DNA of 64,000 nt from Lineus longissimus (lineage: Eukaryota > Nemertea > Pilidiophora > Heteronemertea > Lineidae): positions 8,809,501 to 8,873,500 of the forward strand of contig NC_088310.1 of the NCBI RefSeq assembly GCF_910592395.1, in the 5' to 3' direction. Both the position numbers and the translations under genes were made by a program. The notes beneath the pieces are model-generated. The model searched no databases, was not told the DNA's origin, and saw only the letters and a list, made by a program, of their open reading frames with translations. This document shows, in pieces, positions 12,714 to 26,131 of this stretch. How positions within the stretch are numbered: the first letter of the stretch is position 1; the number at the start of each line of letters is the position of its first letter.

Positions 12714-14266
12714 CCATTTTGTTGATTTTTTAATTATTGTAATTTTTTTCCATTCCGATTACAAACACATTTCTGCACCGTTGTGAGATTATCCAGAACA
12801 ATGTACTACCAAGAACTCCCGCTATTTATTGATATTTTACACTAGTATATCCCTAGTGCATGGCACTGTGTATATAGAGATGTGGGCTACAGACCAACTT
12901 TAGTAGTCGTTCTGACAGTCACGTGTAATAAAGCCTTGCGGTTAAGTATAATGCCGAGTGTAGACAGCAACCACTGCGACTATAGCACATATAGAACTAT
13001 GCAGTCATGGCTCACATGCCACCAGGTAGGCCCAGAGTATGCCAATGATAAGATGCCGCAATATACTGATAAAGAATTTCAAGAGGAAGATCTAGGCCAC
13101 AGCCCCCCCCCCCAAGGTTCTTCCAGGTTGCCTCTACCCCATTTGGAGAAGTAAAACTCCATTCAACATGAGTTGAATTCTCCCCTAACATTTGCCTATT
13201 AACGCCCTTTTTAATTACCAACCACTTTTGAATATAACCTAGAGACATACTGTACATGTATTTTTAACACCACTCCCATGCAGTGATCGATAACAAAAGC
13301 CATGGAGAGGTCTCGATAACAAATTGATACATCACTGCGCTCCGTGATAGCTGACACCCAAATCAACTTAGGTAAGCACTGATATTACAGTCATCCTCGG
13401 TCATCAAACACTAACTTTTTGGACAACACGTTTTGCATGCTATTGATTCTAGCTGGGACTTTGCCACGCCAGCACTGACCCTGAAGCACATCTATACCTG
13501 ACGGGAATTTAACCCGGCAAAGATGTAGACGGAGAATTTTAATGAAGATTAGCATTATTGCACCCAATTTCTAAACCAAAAAAAGAAGAACTTCAGGTAG
13601 GCCAATTGGAAATACATATTTCGTTACAATAGTTATAACGTTAAGAGTAATATATAGTGACCAACTGTTGATGTACGCTTTTGAAACACTTCTGCACGAA
13701 CATTTCAAAGGAATTTACTATGTCTACTATGTATTAGCTACTGAACCATCAGCTGGAAACTATAAAAAAAGAGTAAAAGACACGGACTAGAACAAAAAGT
13801 GTAACTAATTCCCTGAGCTCATAATATGCAAAATTACTTGACTGCTTTTATTTATGTACCTCAACGTAGTCAAGACTACTTAAAATTCCTTTCAAATCAC
13901 AGGAGCCATTACAACACCATTTGTCACTTTCCCAAATCCTTTTCCCCTATCAATTCGTAGCAAAATATGCAGAACTGCTTTTTCTATGGCTCCACTATCA
14001 CAAATGGTCGTGCGCACTTGATGTGCTTGAATGCACTAATAGATCATTCAGTTTAATAGTTGCATTTCGTTCGAGTTATGGTGAGCTTCGAGAGTGATGC
14101 TGAGATATTGTCTTACATGCCCTGGAACCCCTGGTGGTAACATATCATATTCTCGGAAAGATTAGGCGAGTTTTGGAAAATTCTGGTTTCAAGTTACTGA
14201 CGAACTTAATAGGTCGAAAATCCAGATAAGATTATTTATAAGAGTCATTTATCAAGATCTTTTCAA
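12714..14266. other. gene-free stretch before the satellite
   Basis: No supported gene. It contains a nine-base C run near 13105 and AT-rich sequence. Open frames here (for example 12882-13154) lack motifs and are taken as chance. Confidence 0.4.
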
Positions 14267-15215
14267 CTTCGCGTACAATGTACATTACATGCATAATCGT
14301 AACAAGCTTCTTGTAAAAATTCTTAGTTACGATCTTAACCAAAAACCTCGCGTACAATGTACAGTACATGCATAATCGTAACAAGCTTCTTGTAAAAATT
14401 CTTAGTTACGATCTTAACCAAAAACCTCGCGTACAATGTACAGTACATGCATAATCGTAACAAGCTTCTTGTAAAAATTCTTAGTTACGATCTTAACCAA
14501 AAACCTCGCGTACAATGTACAGTACATGCATAATCGTAACAAGCTTCTTGTAAAAATTCTTAGTTACGATCTTAACCAAAAACCTCGCGTACAATGTACA
14601 GTACATGCATAATCGTAACAAGCTTCTTGTAAAAATTCTTAGTTACGATCTTAACCAAAAACCTCGCGTACAATGTACATTACATGCATAATCGTAACAA
14701 GCTTCTTGTAAAAATTCTTAGTTACGATCTTAACCAAAAACCTCGCGTACAATGTACAGTACATGCATAATCGTAACAAGCTTCTTGTAAAAATTCTTAG
14801 TTACGATCTTAACCAAAAACCTCGCGTACAATGTACATTACATGCATAATCGTAACAAGCTTCTTGTAAAAATTCTTAGTTGCGATCTTAACCAAAAACC
14901 TCGCGTACAATGTACAGTACATGCATAATCGTAACAAGCTTCTTGTAAAAATTCTTAGTTACGATCTTAACCAAAAACCTCGCGTACAATGTACATTACA
15001 TGCATAATCGTAACAAGCTTCTTGTAAAAATTCTTAGTTACGATCTTAACCAAAAACCTCGCGTACAATGTACAGTACATGCATAATCGTAACAAGCTTC
15101 TTATAAAAATTCTTAGTTACGATCTTAACCAAAAACTTCGCGTACAATGTACAGTGCATGCATAATCGTAACAAGCTTCTTGTAAAAATTCTTAGTTATG
15201 ATCTTAACCAAAAAC
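14267..15215. repeat. satellite array, 12 tandem copies of a 79-bp unit
   Basis: Units start every 79 bp from 14267 to 15136, each beginning C(C/T)TCGCGTACAATGTAC. Copies are nearly identical. The main variant is ACATTACAT versus ACAGTACAT: copies 1, 6, 8 and 10 carry ATT and the others AGT. The strict alternation over copies 6-11 suggests a 158-bp higher-order unit spread by unequal exchange. Each unit contains two dyads: ATGTACAGTACAT (a perfect odd palindrome, broken in ATT copies) and ATCGTAAC...GTTACGAT, which encloses a smaller ACAAG/CTTGT hairpin. No coding frame persists through the array. Confidence 0.95.
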
Positions 15216-17361
15216 CATACAAGAATCTTACCTATGTACATTCACATGTACACGAAACTGAATAATAATCTTATAAAAATCGTACCATTGGATTTTTATT
15301 GTGGGAAGGGTTAATTATCACGTCAATGCTCTAAGAAGAAACCAGAACAGCCACTTCAAAGTACGCATGGGTGTGGCGATACTTCCACTTTGGAGAAGAA
15401 CAAATTGTCTACCTACATTATCACATCAGAAGCAATTTCGAAACTTCTCAATCACCATAACAACGGCTACCAGACTTCCAAACAGATTATGTCAAATCGC
15501 ATTTATTGGGAAATAAAGCTCACCAGATTAAATTTATCTTTGAGGTGTTTTTAATGTACAAAGTTTTTGATCATATGATGGCACACGACCTGATATATTT
15601 TTTTTCATCTAACCTACTGTAGCAAAAGGCGAACTGCCAGCATATGTTTTTCTCCCAGTTAACAGGCATTTTGCTGACAGCGTTGCCTATACTGAAGACC
15701 TGTTCATTGAAAGCCCATTTTCTGATTTCTGATTAATAATTTATCAACTTCGATCAAATGCAACGCTCGACTTGATGGCTTAGTATCGCAACAGGATTTT
15801 ACATTTGAATAAATGACAATAGAAAGGTACAATAAGTGAAAACAAATAATATTTTTTCACGTCATTCCTCTGGATATATGACTGTAATTGTTATATTAGC
15901 CAGTGTTGCCGGGCGACCGAAACAATTATTGTATTTAATAATAGTAATATATGAAAATGCCTAAATTACAGGGACCAAATTGTTTACAGCATGACTGGCT
16001 TAATAAATACAGTGTAATGGTGGAATCTTTGTCTGTCGCTAGCAGGCTGGTTCATTGTCTAACCAGGGCCATTTTTAAAAAAAGCAGGAACAGGCAACGG
16101 CTTTGTTACAGGGCGTTCAAGACGGTGCCGGAGGATCAAGTGCCCGAGGTCTCAAAGTCGACGGCACATTGACTAACAAAACATTAGAAATACCCGCTAG
16201 TGTTGCCTACAGATGTTTAGCCAATGACTGTGACGACCTGTGCATACAATAGCATTTAAATATCACTGTTCATGGAGTATAAATAGCCAATTATAATACA
16301 TGTACATGCAATATATGGCACCCCAAGAGGCCTCTTCAAAATGGCACCCGATACCGGTATTCACGAAGACGACCTGTAATTTGGAACGAATCATGCTGGC
16401 AATAATAAATTGATAAATTGTACACTTGAAATCGGGTAGGTCAACGACTTCAGGTTATTTCTGATGATATCCGCAAACATCAGAGCAGGCTAGACAAACA
16501 TTTGATATTATTTGATGATGAAAATTGGTGTTCACAACATTTGATAAGGGAAGATAAGATGCACAAGTCAATGGTCGTGATCCTATATATCTTATATATA
16601 TCCTATTTCTTGACACAGGTTCCGGCCTAGGTGGGACGCTGCAATGTCATATAGAGAAGAGAGCCAACATTTTAGAATGTTGCTTGACAATTTGTTGATG
16701 GCATTAGAGGCAGATATACATGTAGAACAGATTGAAATACATTGCACTTCTTCAAACTATCTTTGCACCTGTATACAATTAAGGGTTAAACCCCTAATTT
16801 GTTTTGATGATACAACCGTAGGTTACACCATTGACAAATGTAACAAGACAGGCCCGTGCCTATATATTTAATAACATTCAATTATCTGTCTGAATTATCA
16901 TTTGATATTCATGTATTCTGTCGATGACCTACAATTATACCTAATTCCCCAACATTCATGTAGAAATGAATGAACAGGAGAAGTGCAATAATGTGTTCAC
17001 TGCAGTCAATTGAATATAGCCGTGATAGGCCTATTCGAACAACTCTCATTCCAGACTGCTTTAAAGGGAGACTGGGCAGGAGACAGCCTCGTCCAAAGTC
17101 ATTGTGCGTAGTACATAGCTTGTATTGTGTCAGGCTTTCACTTGTTTTAAATTCGCGTGTAAAAAGACTTTGCTATCAGCTGGAAAGAGTAACATTAGTG
17201 TAAAAATTTCCGAGTCAGAATTGCTGTATTATTTCTCGACTAAAAAAAGATATGTATTGCAAAGTTCAGGTGTATACAGTGTTGCGATAATCAATCAAAC
17301 GCCAAGTTTGACAGGTATTGTGGTCCATGTTCATTTTATGCGCCTTTTCCGTTCCACCTAA
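15216..17361. other. gene-free stretch
   Basis: No supported gene or clear repeat between the satellite and the MITE. Small open frames (for example 15951-16172 and 16644-16871, both +) have no recognised motif, and no splice or polyadenylation context was found for them. Confidence 0.4.
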
Positions 17362-17802
17362 AGCCCGTAGCACACTAATCGCCAACTTCGGCGTTCACAG
17401 GCGTTTTTTGCCGCAAGAGTCCTGAACGCCTGAAAAATCACTAGTCTGCTACGAACGGCGTCGGCGAACGCGACTTGCCGCGACTTGCCGCAACTAAACG
17501 CCAAATATCTAACATGTTTAATTTTTGACGCGTGTCGCCGCGTTTGAACGCAAGAAGAAGCCAGGTGTGCTACGCCTGCCGCCTGACTTGGCGTCGGCGG
17601 CGAGGCTATGGCCAATCAGCTTGCGTCTTGATGTCACATGATTTCGCGCTGCATGGCCCAGGATGGGTTAAAGTGGCGGAAAAGACGCTACTGGACGCCA
17701 ATTCTGGGCAGGTGTGCTCTGACCTGGATCCACTGGCCGCCAACTTCGGCGTCAGCCGAACGCTTCTTGTCGCCAAAGTTGGCGGCTAGTGTGCTGCGGG
17801 CT
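17362..17802. mobile_element. 441-bp MITE, copy 1
   Basis: Imperfect terminal inverted repeats of about 27 bp: the left end reads AGCCCGTAGCACACTAATCG and the right end is the complement of AGCCCGCAGCACACTAGCCG. The interior is GC-rich with many short sub-repeats around GGCGT and GCCGC words and has no transposase. A second copy of exactly the same length lies at 45159-45599 and matches along its whole length. Flanking triplets here (TAA and TCT) do not match, so the target duplication has decayed or the insertion was altered. The small open frames inside are translations of the element, not genes. Confidence 0.85.
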
Positions 17803-20800
17803 TCTGATACAAAGTATTCACTTTTTTAACAACCAAGACCTGAGATAAAAAAAGACCCAGGCTTGAAGCCATGTGAGAAAACCCGCCGGCAATTAGTCGA
17901 AATCCGCCTCAGCCCGCCCGTCTTGGAAGCGGGTTCCCGTCTTGAAGTGCAATACCGGGCAGATGAGGTGCCACTATAGCATTTAATAAATGTTGAACAC
18001 AGCTAATTTGAATGCATAGGTAGAATTGTCCGACCCATGGTAATAGCTACTGCAGGATACGCTTTTTTTAAAGACATCCAGTGTATAGTTACATCGACCA
18101 TTATATTCTAGCTCTTTATCATTTGAACACCAATCCATCATTTTAGACATTTTACAAATAAACAACCACTGGAGATGAAGCTAAGCCATCACTAAGCCAA
18201 AATAACAATTGGGTAAATAATACCCAGAAGGATTACCAATAAAGCTCCTGCCATATCGAGGGTAGTACAAGGTTGTTAACCAGACCTTTTTTCATCAAAA
18301 CTAAACTTCAAATTACTTTCCAATTGGAAAACTAAATCTTTAGTAAAGATGAGATGAATATGCCTTCGCCATTCAGTGGTTAATGTCAACAGCCTAGAGG
18401 CAGGGCTTGTTCATTCCATGATCGACATACAAATATATATATAACATCATTAATATTCAGATCGTACCATCATGGTCTGATGATTTGGAAAAAATTACCA
18501 CCTTGATGAGGCACCCGGTTTCAGGCTCATCAGTAAATAGGTAGCTTTTATCACACGCTCGTTGATAACAATTTGGTGAGTTTTTAATAATTTAAAAGCG
18601 ACCTTCTTGTTTGATAACTCGATACTTCCCATTTGTAAAGGACCGAGCCTTAACCTGGTATTGGCCTTAAAATTTTATCATTCCTTATCAAACTTCCAGT
18701 AAATCTTGTATTGCATTTACCTAATTCTTGGTATATAGAAGTCGAAACATGAGACGCTTTGTTCATGAGGAAAGCTACGTGAGTGACACTGGTTGTCTTA
18801 AGCTTAAGCGTTAAGTGACTGATTTCGGAGTGACCTTTAAAAACAAGATGAATATTTCATTGAAACATTGCATCCTAGTGAAGTTGTTTAATATTGAGAA
18901 GATGAAACGCAGTCCCTGTGGACCGTCATACTATAGTATTAGTATCCAAACTGGAGGGATTGAGTGGCTTTGCCTAATGGACCATTTGGCTGATCTGCTG
19001 TCTAGGCCAGCAGCTTCTACTGAGTACAACTACTAACAATGCTAAGCTTCTTCAAAACGAAAGAACACAATGTCTGTGTCCGTCCTTGACAAAATGCTGC
19101 TTGGCTTCTCATATTGCAGCTGTCATTTTGGCTTGCTCATGATTCCCAGCAGTACCGGTAGTCTAATAGTTTTCATGGAGAAGGCATTGCAACGGTTCAT
19201 TTGATGACGAATTGCTTTTCGTAATGCATTAAAACAGAAGAACAATTAAAACAAGTACTCCGAAGTCCAGCCATGTTTCGGTTCTTACTAAAAAAATGAT
19301 AATTCACTCAAATTTATGCTATGCATTTTCGTTTTGACTGCAAAAACTCCTCCATCCAGCCAATATTGGTTGCATGTTCTATTTGAATGATAATAACGGG
19401 ACATCCACCCAATGATTTATTGACAGCTACAGATTACCTAATGACTTCAGATTGAACCAATCCATGCATGTGCATGACGCGAAATAGATTCAGCGGATGA
19501 ATATTTCATATTGTTCTGACGACTTACATCAAAGCATTGTTCAAAACATTGCATACATGTTATGCGAACATTGTTACATGCATGCGTATTAAACCAAAAT
19601 CAGACGACATAGTTGATGTAAAGCATGATGCTGATTGGAAATCTGACATGATTTGCCATTATCGTTTATAGCCTGGAGGCCAAGAGGTAGCCTACTTTGA
19701 GGCGAGTCTATAATTTATTGCTGGCATAGGCCCTCCATCAAAGTTGCAACCACACAAAAATTCTCAAAGTTCTGAACAAGTCTCTTCTGCGCGTTTTCAT
19801 CTCTGAGCCGCACAATCCATCAGAATACAATTCGGCTGGACACTTTTTCCAAGGGGATATTTTCTACTTCTAAGGTCCGGTTTGATTTCCTCAAGATAAA
19901 AAATGCCCACAGTCAGGCCAATGTTCCGATTTTTGGTTGGCTGTGGGTTCCCAAATAAATGCGGTACAACAAAAAGCATACACATTTACAATGAAATAAA
20001 TCATGCAGGCTCAGAGAAATCGTACATGAAAAGCAGTGGAGACAATTTATCAGGCACAATAAACAGCCCCCTACTGAAACATATAAAATATGCTCTTTTA
20101 TCGTTACGCCCTGTACTGTATGCGGCTGGCTTGTTGATCTGGTGTTTTCATCATTCCGTCATAAAACTGATGATGATGGATAGGGGAGCTTATTCACAAT
20201 TACAGATATTGTCACGCATTTCGTGGACATGCCTAATGAACGACCACGACATAATTCGATGGAGGAAAATGGTATTGTAACCGAGCAAGTGGAACGTTGG
20301 CATAACCATGCCTGGATTGTCATGAAAATTACTAAATTATCCACTATTACAGCGAGTGCGGCAAAACCGAATCCTGGTGTATCCGAATACAGCACAGTGC
20401 CTGTGGAGAAATGCATTCTGCAAAGTTATTTTGACATCACTTTGGAATGATGTATGGGGTTGTTGTATACTAATAACACTGTAGACCAAACCCATCCATG
20501 TTTCAGTCTGACTAACGAAGGAGCAAGGAATGAGTCGACAGTGCCCTGCTAGTCTGCAAGTGGTTGATGACATTGGACGTTGGCCAAGGAAGCATGTAGC
20601 GTCAACGACGGCGATGCACGTTCTCAACAGTGTTCGTTGCTAAAAAGCCGTTCCAAGGGTAGGCTTCATACCACGTGATGGAATGAACTAACAAAAACAT
20701 TCTGCTGCTGACAATATATACATCAATTCTTGTTGCTCCCGACAAATTTTAGGATCCAAAAGCAGCACCAGGACGAGCCTACAAGTCTATGCAACAACAT

Positions 20801-22556
20801 CTTCACTCAGCAAAAATAAATTGCTGCATTTTTAGAATGCAGTATTCACGCCGTGTTCTATATTTGGCAAAATCAATCAGTATTAATCAGTATTAATCAG
20901 TATTAATCACCAACAGTGTTGAGAACTGATTGGTAATCAATTAACACACATGAAAAACCGTCTAACATAATTACCACCGACGTCAACACTCGGCATGAAG
21001 GAAGGATAGCCCCGGGAGGATAGCTGCCAGAGAATACCCCCCCCCCCCCATGTGATGCCCGGCGCTTACGTTAAGCCGGTTTCGTTTCTGGCCATAAACA
21101 TAGGTCTCCAACACGACCTGATAATTTCTCAACCCAATTATTGTCGTGTCTATATAGTGTCTTCTTCGTTTTGTCACAACCTGACCACGGCTCCCTTGGA
21201 AGTGGTCTCTGGGACGCTAGCATAATAGTATAATAGTAATAGATGGTAACGACAACAACAACGCAATGCACATGCCTATTTTTGAGGAGAAAATGTATCC
21301 GCGTTTGAGATTTGTTGATGCTGTAAAGGACAGCAATATAAGCTCCTGGTGGATAATCAGAGAGGGAGAGGAGCACAGTGATATAAGTTTTGTGGTGCTT
21401 AATGTATTGTGTATGATAGGATAAGCTTATCTCTGTCGGGTTTGTCTGCAAAGGGCAGCAATGCCAATTATTTAAGGATGCTGCATTGGGGCGGTGCTTT
21501 TCCCGTGGTTGTAATCACGTGATGTAATGTCCATCTATATCTGTCCATCTACATCCATATTTGTGGCTTGGAAGTGACAGATTAATAAGAAGTCGTTGTC
21601 TAAATTGACTACCTTAAGTGTTCACAATACATGTATATGTAAAGTTATTCTATTGTTTTCCCGAGGTCCACATATGAGCACAACTCATGTCTTAAAGTTT
21701 GTCCGACAATAGGTCTTTTGTCATCCATCATGAACTTCAGGGCCTTTCACTGCATGCTCACCGTCACTATGACCGAACTTATGCTCAGAAAGATGTGCGA
21801 TGAGAGGAGCATAACTCTGACCCTGGTATTCGAGGATGCTAGTTATCATGACCTTTATCATACATTTGATTCAATTCTCCCCGAACCCAGCTTTTCAGCA
21901 AGAAATAAAACAAAATTGATTATTCCTCTGTGATTTATCCTTTCTCATAAAAATAAAATATTGAAAAGCTGTGTCTGACTATCAGTAGCTGACATTTAAA
22001 CAGAAAAGTACCTATACATGAATAATTTAGAAAGAAACTAAAGGCAAGCGATCCAGCACCCTGTTTCTGTGGATATTGCTCCCGAGTTCCATTGATTGGC
22101 AATAATCAATACGAAGACTGTTTGATCAGAAAGCTATTGTGACTAGGTTAGAACAGGCGCCCTTGTGCTGCGATGGCAAACAGATAAACGGCAAATTCCC
22201 GCTGCGCATTTTCGTACAGCAAGAAAGATAAATCGAATGTTTCTGAAAAACATTCTGTTGATATATACCCTACAAAGGTTTTAAGCTAATGATAAAATTG
22301 CGTAAGTGTTTTGGCTGCACAAGCTGGCACTTTGTAGTAAGCTATAGAACGATCCCCTCGCAATTAGGATCGGTGTCGCAACCGGTCATCAGTTTGTGGC
22401 AGTTGCATGAGTTACATCTTCTTCTTCCAAGGTTATATCAATGACTGGCCCTACAATACGCTTTGTTATCAATAACTAAGGTACTGAGTACAACTTAGTA
22501 TTCTAAAACAGCATGGGTACAAAATTTCATTTTTCATAACGAAATATGTATTAGCC

Positions 22557-22689
22557 TCATTTTGACCACAGAGGCGAGACAACCATAACCTCTTGATTCG
22601 TAGAAAACATGTCGAAAGCAGATTCTCGGTGGATTTTGCTTAAAATAGGCCTATATCAAGTTTGAGGCGTTTTAGAATAGAAAATGATT
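22557..22689. repeat. dispersed repeat fragment, copy 2 of 3
   Basis: It shares TCATTTTGACCACAG, CAACCATAACC and GTTTTAGAATAGAAAATGAT, in that order, with the segment at 9583-9716, and its first part with 38776-38820. Class unknown. Confidence 0.4.
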
Positions 22690-25600
22690 CGATTCCTTAA
22701 GCAACAGTAATGATATCAATAACTAAAGTTCAGTATATCACTAATCAGGAATAACGAATAAAAGGTCAGGAGCAGTCGGGATGGTATAAAACTAGAGCAT
22801 TACATCAATATTCATTCATTATCAGATGGAACTCTGTGACATGGATATTTCCTCTCTCGGGTCATTTACATGCCCCTGTGACATAATAGCTCCACCAGAA
22901 TAATACATGGATACATCTCCTTGACAACCAAACAGTTGTTTTAGAAGTGGGACGACGAAGGATGATCTGTGGTCCCACCGGTTGGGTAAAAAGATATCGA
23001 CATTATGCCACCCAGAGAAGCGAAAATTCGTTTTCAGCGTTTTTCAAGTTCCCCTGAGGAGATTGCTCTTTGGCAATGGAATTGAAATAATCAAGTATCG
23101 TTTGCTCAGAAGTTTCTCGTTTGAATAAAGTTAGCGGTTGTTGTGGTTAACAAATATGACATGAATCCTTTAGAGAAGAGGCACATTTTGGTCATGGTGG
23201 CGAGTCTTTCGAAGATGCCTAAAGCAATGCATAAATCATCATCGCCAACCACATCTCTTAACAAAAACAGAGCCCCAAGCATTGTTCCACAGAGTGGTGG
23301 CCGGCCTCGATATGTCAAATGCAACAAAATGGCCACCATCCCTATAGAATAGAAGAAGTTGTTAACAAAGCTCTTATCAGGTGATGAGAAGGAATTTCTG
23401 GCGATGATATAGGCCTATACGAAGGCCAGTGATGGGAGTTCTTGAGGTGAAGGTAACGGCCTAGTAATGATCAATGGTGAATGTTCTTCCAGCAGCTGCA
23501 GGCCGGGAGTGTTAAATATGCCAGGGAGAAGGTAACTCAGCATCTCCCGCTCGGTTCATGTAAGATTGGTTTTCCAACAGAGCGCAAGTAGAGTTTTAAG
23601 TGCGCGAAATTACACCTGAATTTGAACTAAGTTTATATATGTCTAGCTTTACAGTGCTTTGAAGGTCAGATCAGTATGGAGCAAAATGCCTAGGAAGTAC
23701 ATGTAGTCATGTGGTACGGTAATGATAAAGTCTCTTCACCAGCGAAGGGTGCGAATCACGAACACCGCAGTTGAGAAGTTGCCAAGCTACATTTTTTTAA
23801 AATTGAAAATTCATCAAAAAGACAGCCTTCAATTACGCTGACAGCCTTGGATGCTGGCTTTCTAAAGAAGCCGATTGTCCTGGAGGGACAGAAACCTTGC
23901 AACTGAAATTGACATCGAGTACCATTTAGTTCCACATCTTACAAAGATGGTAATTAATTTCTTTTCTCGAGCATCAATGGAGGTGTGATATCAAACCAGG
24001 TGGATGCTTTTATAGGAATTTGCAGGAAGTTAGTACGACTGTTGGGAATATGAGAGCGCAATGCGCTCAAAAAGCACAAATCATTGTGAAGTGCTCTATT
24101 GATAAACTTGTCATTTCCAAGGCCAGCTTTCTGCTTTCGGGCATTGCAGAATGATGCAATTTTGAGAGGATCTCTCCTCATTGTAACTACCACTTAGTAA
24201 TATCCAAAGATTCTGTCATGTCGCATCTGCAACCTGTCACTATCAAAGTACTTGCCAACTATATACGAACACGAAGTTAGCTTCGACCACCACGAAACAG
24301 CTCACATAGGCGTTGATAGGCCAAAACTGTCACTAGGGCCCAAAAGAGAAGTACCATCATAAGGAATCCCACTATTAGAAATAGGAGACAACTTTAAAGT
24401 ATCCAGTTAAGGTGATCAACGACTGATGTATGCCATATAGGCCGAATCCGCGGTGGCTCAGTGCTCTGAGAGCTACCATCACTCCGATTACGCTAACTCA
24501 ATCCCATTTTTCATCTTATTGCTTTTTAGCTTATCTATCAGTTTCATGGGTTAAGTCTAAAGCATCCCTTATTGTTTAAAAAGTTGTTTAGAATTGGCCA
24601 TGAATTTAATCAGTTACGCAACTAGCATGGGCCGCGCCCTCTTTTCCCCAACTCCCGCCTACATGTATGCTATTGTAACGAGTGCCATTGGTGAATTCCC
24701 CATTTTCGCAACGAACGTCAACTGGACCAGAAAATGTTCTTTATTGACGTGTTCACGTTTAACCGATGCTGGAGATAATCACCGAAAGTAAGACTGACAT
24801 GGTCTGTAATTACATCTGATTATCCAAACACCATGGCAACGGGTCATTGTATTTATGTCTTGTGAAACCTCAACAATGCAAATCTGGCAGGAATTTAATT
24901 GGAAAGGTAGCTTGTACGTGATCAGGCCTATTACGATTTAGGAATAATATGCCGGATAAAAGGAACTTAGTTACGGCGAAATTGTAAGATTCTTGCGAGA
25001 ATAATACAATTTCCGTAAATTTCATCACCTATGATATACAGCTAGCTATCCGAAAATTGTAGGTTCCAGAAAAATGTTTGTTTAGTGCATGTATATATAC
25101 TATGTTACTGGTACCTCAAGTATAATCTTGCTATTGCGATGTTACCGTTACCTCTATACATGATTTCCTTCAGTGCACCGAGCAACACAAACTGCACATA
25201 TACAAGGTATTCTATCCCGATAGAATATTTTCAAAACATACTAATTTAACCTTAATCAATCATTTTGTGTTCCGACAGGTTTGCAATCACTAAGGTTAGT
25301 TTGTTTCCTCATCAAAACATGCTGTGCGAACTCTGTAAAGCACTGCTAGTATTCGGGTAGTAACAATTTTAAGAGTGACGTACAGATTCAGGCACAGCCA
25401 TAAGGATAGATATAATTGTTTGGCAATATTAAACTGCCATCAAATTTTTTTCATGCTTCTGATATCGTAGCGACAACTTTTCTCGGGTTTTTTTCCGTTC
25501 TTATCATAAAAAGGCGTAATTCCGAGAGAAAATAGTCGTAATTACGAGAAAGAAAAAAAGCCGCAATCACAAGATTTTTCTGTGGTCCACGACAGGTGTT

Positions 25601-25912
25601 GTGGAAGTTCCAGAAAATGTATGATTTCACCCATGAAATAGACTCGGTCATCCAGCCACTGTTGCGGTACCGATAATCAATAGCTCTGCAACGATGCCAA
25701 TAGATTTTGACAATTCATAACATTGATCAACGATCTGCATCACACACTGGCAGGGAATAACAGTATCAGTCCTAGTTGTAGAAGCCAAATGAAGTACTAA
25801 GTACGTACGATGATATAACGTAGGAACGTAACGGACAATTAGCTCATCTTTGTCGGGCTGTGGCCACTGCTTTTTCCAATTACAAACACGCACTATCCAC
25901 TTTCCGTACATC

Positions 25913-26131
25913 CCGGCTCTAAAGAATACTCGCTGTCTGCAGTGACTGGCTCTAAAAATTACCCCAACCCCCTTCTGACATACTATGGCTCAACAGACCC
26001 GATTTCCCCATACACTGGCTCTAAAGAATATACCCTCTTTCTGCAATACTGACTGACTCCAAAGAATACCCTCTTTCCTCGCATAAACTGGCTCGGAAAA
26101 ATATTTCCTTCCTTCTGCACACACTTGCTTG
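25913..26131. repeat. degenerate minisatellite, about 50-bp unit, 4-5 copies
   Basis: The phrase ACTGGCTCTAAAGAATACCC or a variant recurs near 25914, 25945, 26016, 26050 and 26088, each followed by a CTTTCTGCA-like word. Spacing varies from about 30 to 70 bp, so the copies are diverged. No coding role is seen. Confidence 0.55.

Noticed and set aside
14267-15215. CRISPR-like array
   Set aside because: The 79-bp units are contiguous with no unique spacers; it is a tandem satellite in a eukaryotic context.
17358-17829. Overlapping Arg/Ala-rich frames on both strands
   Set aside because: They are translations of the GC-rich 441-bp MITE, and similar frames appear in all phases.
24446-24505. A-box-like GGTGGCTCAGTGCTCTGAGAG, possible tRNA or tRNA-derived SINE
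   Set aside because: No B-box (GGTTCGAATCC type) at the right distance and no cloverleaf that folds; at most a worn SINE fragment.
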